DNA from: Streptomyces sp. JB150
GTDB taxonomy: Bacteria > Actinomycetota > Actinomycetes > Streptomycetales > Streptomycetaceae
Assembly: GCF_011193355.1 (NCBI RefSeq)
Contig: NZ_CP049780.1
Coordinates: 6,113,798-6,177,797 of the forward strand
DNA: 64,000 bases
Direction of reading: 5' to 3'
Below, one piece after another: positions 61,533 through 64,000 of the stretch (positions are counted from its first letter, which is position 1; the number at the start of each line of letters is the position of its first letter). Below the pieces are notes generated by a model that ran no database searches, was not told where the DNA came from, and worked only from the letters and a program-made list of their open reading frames with translations. The position numbers were made by a program, and so were the translations under genes.

Positions 61533-63758
61533 ATGACAGACCGGACCAGGCGCAGGGGCGACCGCCCGCGCCGACCGCACCGCAAGCGGGCGGCGGCGCT
61601 GGCCACCGCGCTGAGCACCCTGCTGCTGGGGGCCGCGGCCCAGATCTCCGCGCCCCCTGCGTCCGCCGCCGAGGCACACGTCGACAACCCGTTCGCCGGC
61701 GCCTCGTTCTACGTCAACCCGGACTACGCCCGCCTCGTCGACGGGTCCATCGCCAAGACCACCGACGCCACGCTCAAGGCCAAGATGGAGAAGGTCAAGA
61801 GCTATCCGACGGCCGTCTGGCTGGACCGGATCGCCGCCATCCACGGCGGCGACGCCAACGCGGGCCGCAAGAGCCTCGCCGACCACCTCGACCTGGCGCT
61901 CGCGCAGAAGAAGCCCGGCCAGCCGCTCGTCGCCACCTTCGTCGTGTACGACCTGCCGGGCCGCGACTGCGCCGCGCTCGCGTCCAACGGTGAACTTCCC
62001 CTCACCGCCGCGGGTCTGGCGCGCTACAAGAGCGAGTACATCGACGAGATCGCCAAGGTCTTCGCCGACCCGAAGTACCAGGACATCCGCATCACCACGG
62101 TCATCGAGCCGGACGGTCTGCCCAACCTGGTCACCAACCTCTCCGACCCCGAGTGCGCCCAGGCCAAGAGCAGCGGCATCCAGGTCGACGCCATCCGGTA
62201 CGCCCTGAACAAGCTGCACGCCATCCCGAACGTGTACACCTACATGGACTTCGCCCACTCGGGCTGGCTCGGCTGGGACAACAACCTCCTCCAGACCACC
62301 CAGCTGTACACGGACGTCGTCAGGGGCACCACGGACGGCCTGCGCAGCGTGGACGGGCTGATCACCAACGTCTCCAACTACACGCCGCTCACCGAGCCGT
62401 TCCTGCCCGACCCGAACAAGACGGTCGGCGGCAACCAGATCCGGTCCGGCAAGTACTACGAGTGGAACGCGAACTTCGACGAGTCGGACTTCACCAAGGC
62501 GGTGCACGCCGCGCTGGTCTCCCAGGGCTGGCCCGCCTCCACCGGCATGGTCGTCGACACCTCCCGCAACGGCTGGGGCGGCGCCGGGCGGCCGACCGCC
62601 GAGTCCACCAGCACGGTCCTCGACACCTACGTCAGCCAGTCCAAGGTGGACCGCCGCGCCCACCGCGGCCTGTGGTGCAACGTGAACGGCGCGGGACTCG
62701 GCCAGCCCCCGCAGGCCTCGCCCGCCGGCTACCCGGACTCGCACCTCGACGCGTTCCTGTGGATCAAGCCGCCGGGGGAGTCGGACGGCGCCAGCAAGGA
62801 CATCCCGAACGACGAGGGCAAGCGTCCGGACCCGATGTGCAACCCGGACTACACGGCGCCCAACGCGGGCGGCAACCCGACCGGCGCGATGCCGGACGCG
62901 CCGCTCGCCGGCCACTGGTTCCACGACCAGTTCTCGATGCTCGTACGCAACGCCTACCCGGCCGTGCCCACCGACGGCGGCGGTGAACCCGACCCGGTCG
63001 ACACCACCGCCCCGACCGCGCCGACCAACCTGCGGGCCACCGCCAAGACCGCGTCCAGCGTCTCCCTGGCCTGGACGGCGGCCACCGACAACGTGGGCGT
63101 CACCGGCTACGACGTCTACCGCGACGGGACCAAGCTCAGCGCGTCCCCGGTCACCGGGACCACCTTCACCGACACCGGGCTGAGCGCCGCCACGGCGTAC
63201 AGCTACACCGTGCGCGCCCGGGACGCCGCCGGCAACGTCTCCGCGGCCTCGACCGCGCTGAGCGTCACCACCGAGGCGGGCGGCGGCGGCCCCGACCCGG
63301 CCGGCGGCCTCAAGGTCACCTACAAGAACAACGACGCCTCGGCCACCGACAACGGCATCCGCCCCGGCCTGCGGATCGCCAACACCGGCAGCGCCCCCGT
63401 AGACCTCACCAAGGTCACCGCCCGCTACTACTTCACCCGTGACGGCGGCTCGTCCACCGTGAACGCCTTCTGCGACTACGCGGCCGTCGGCTGCTCCAGC
63501 CTCTCGCTGCGGGTGGTGCCGCTGAGCACCCCGGTCGCGGGCGCGGACGCCTACCTGGAGGTCGGCTTCAAGAGCGGCACCCTCGCCGCCGGCAAGGACA
63601 CCGGCGACCTCCAGCTGCGCCTGGCCAAGTCCGACTGGTCCGCGTTCGACGAGACGGGCGACTACAGCCGTACGACCGCCACCTCCTACGCCGACGCTCC
63701 GAAGATCCCCGCCTACCTGAGCGGCGCCCTGGCGTGGGGCACCCCGCCGGCCTCCTGA
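61533..63758 (+). CDS. secreted GH6 cellobiohydrolase with FN3 and CBM3
   Basis: This 741-residue exoglucanase acts from the non-reducing end of cellulose. A Tat-like or long Sec signal ends at PASAAEA (about 47). The GH6 domain (48-480) has the catalytic Asp in VYDLPGRDCAALASNGEL and the motif TTVIEPDGLPNLV. A fibronectin type III domain follows (TAPTNLRATAKTASSVSLAW) and then a C-terminal CBM3 (LKVTYKNNDASATDNGIRPG, ending LAWGTPPAS). The ATG has GAGGAGAG upstream. It follows the GH3 gene by 84 bases. Confidence 0.93.
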   Translation: MTDRTRRRGDRPRRPHRKRAAALATALSTLLLGAAAQISAPPASAAEAHVDNPFAGASFYVNPDYARLVDGSIAKTTDATLKAKMEKVKSYPTAVWLDRIAAIHGGDANAGRKSLADHLDLALAQKKPGQPLVATFVVYDLPGRDCAALASNGELPLTAAGLARYKSEYIDEIAKVFADPKYQDIRITTVIEPDGLPNLVTNLSDPECAQAKSSGIQVDAIRYALNKLHAIPNVYTYMDFAHSGWLGWDNNLLQTTQLYTDVVRGTTDGLRSVDGLITNVSNYTPLTEPFLPDPNKTVGGNQIRSGKYYEWNANFDESDFTKAVHAALVSQGWPASTGMVVDTSRNGWGGAGRPTAESTSTVLDTYVSQSKVDRRAHRGLWCNVNGAGLGQPPQASPAGYPDSHLDAFLWIKPPGESDGASKDIPNDEGKRPDPMCNPDYTAPNAGGNPTGAMPDAPLAGHWFHDQFSMLVRNAYPAVPTDGGGEPDPVDTTAPTAPTNLRATAKTASSVSLAWTAATDNVGVTGYDVYRDGTKLSASPVTGTTFTDTGLSAATAYSYTVRARDAAGNVSAASTALSVTTEAGGGGPDPAGGLKVTYKNNDASATDNGIRPGLRIANTGSAPVDLTKVTARYYFTRDGGSSTVNAFCDYAAVGCSSLSLRVVPLSTPVAGADAYLEVGFKSGTLAAGKDTGDLQLRLAKSDWSAFDETGDYSRTTATSYADAPKIPAYLSGALAWGTPPAS

Positions 63759-63815
63759 CCGGCCCCGAACCCCCGAGGAGACCCACACAACCCCACCACC
63801 ATCACAGGAGACACG

Positions 63816-64000
63816 ATGGCGACAAGCAAGAGACGACCACTGTCCTTACTGGCGGTGCTGGCCACCCTGCTCAGCGGGCTCGGCCTGGCATTGATCGGCC
63901 AGGGCAGCGCGCAGGCGCACGGTGTGACGATGATGCCCGGATCGCGGACCTACCTCTGCTACCTGGACGCCAAGACCGGCACCGGCGCGCTCGACCCGAC
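63816..64000 (+). CDS. AA10 lytic polysaccharide monooxygenase (partial, runs off the window)
   Basis: Only the first 61 codons are present. The ATG has CAGGAGAC upstream. A signal peptide (residues 1-34, ending GQGSAQA) precedes His35, which would be the N-terminal residue of the mature protein and, in this family, half of the copper-binding histidine brace. HGVTMMPGSRTYLCYLDA is typical of Streptomyces AA10 enzymes that oxidise cellulose or chitin. It follows the GH6 gene by 57 bases and completes the cellulolytic set. Confidence 0.88.
   Translation, partial: MATSKRRPLSLLAVLATLLSGLGLALIGQGSAQAHGVTMMPGSRTYLCYLDAKTGTGALDP

Noticed and set aside
59025..63788. Open frame of nearly 1600 codons on the minus strand over the cellulase genes
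   Set aside because: It is a shadow of the GH3 and GH6 genes, produced by high GC in the third codon position of the real frames.

Overview
The window is Streptomyces-type DNA: high GC, third-codon-position GC bias, GTG and TTG starts with GGAG-type ribosome binding sites, and genes such as a Streptomyces-type trypsin, giant LuxR regulators and secreted cellulases with CBM2 modules. No rRNA, tRNA, CRISPR array or replication origin was seen.

Region 1 (about 1.7-35.7 kb) is a biosynthetic gene cluster that I cannot match to a described one. The left arm runs on the minus strand: salicylate synthase, salicyl-AMP ligase, then a DHA2 exporter, a TetR regulator and a SnoaL-like protein. A low-GC divergent promoter region (about 7.70-8.06 kb) separates it from a long plus-strand series. 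That series begins with a type II thioesterase-like protein lacking the active-site serine. Next come four tightly coupled genes (a NAT-fold Cys/His/Asp protein, a nucleoside 2-deoxyribosyltransferase-fold protein, a full PurF-like PRPP amidotransferase and a methyltransferase). A fatty-acyl-AMP ligase and three PKS proteins follow (ACP-KS, AT-DH-KR-ACP, KS-AT-ACP). After a second DHA2 exporter and a LuxR regulator come thiazoline-type NRPS genes (Cy remnant-A(Cys)-MT-PCP; degenerate Cy-A-PCP-TE; ArCP-Cy) and an intact type II thioesterase. The NRPS logic resembles pyochelin/aerugine assembly (salicylate plus two cysteines), but neither a thiazoline reductase nor a siderophore uptake system is visible. 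Both exporter genes carry the same paired palindromic operator although they lie 18 kb apart.

Region 2 (35.7-50.1 kb) looks like ordinary chromosome: a SURF1-DUF4307 fusion, a CorA-type transporter, an AlkZ-like winged-helix protein, a secreted trypsin, two LuxR regulators, two acyl-CoA ligases, and LacI and AraC regulators.

Region 3 (50.1-55 kb) is a less tidy stretch with a membrane pentapeptide-like protein, small proteins, a decayed IS5-family transposase, two broken secreted-protein remnants and an Imm5-like protein.

Region 4 (55-64 kb) is a cellulose degradation block: GH9, GH12, GH3 and GH6 enzymes and the beginning of an AA10 lytic polysaccharide monooxygenase, all secreted. CebR-type operators (TGGGAGCGCTCCCA) lie in front of the GH9 and GH12 genes. 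Together these genes would cut cellulose oxidatively and hydrolytically and convert cellobiose to glucose.
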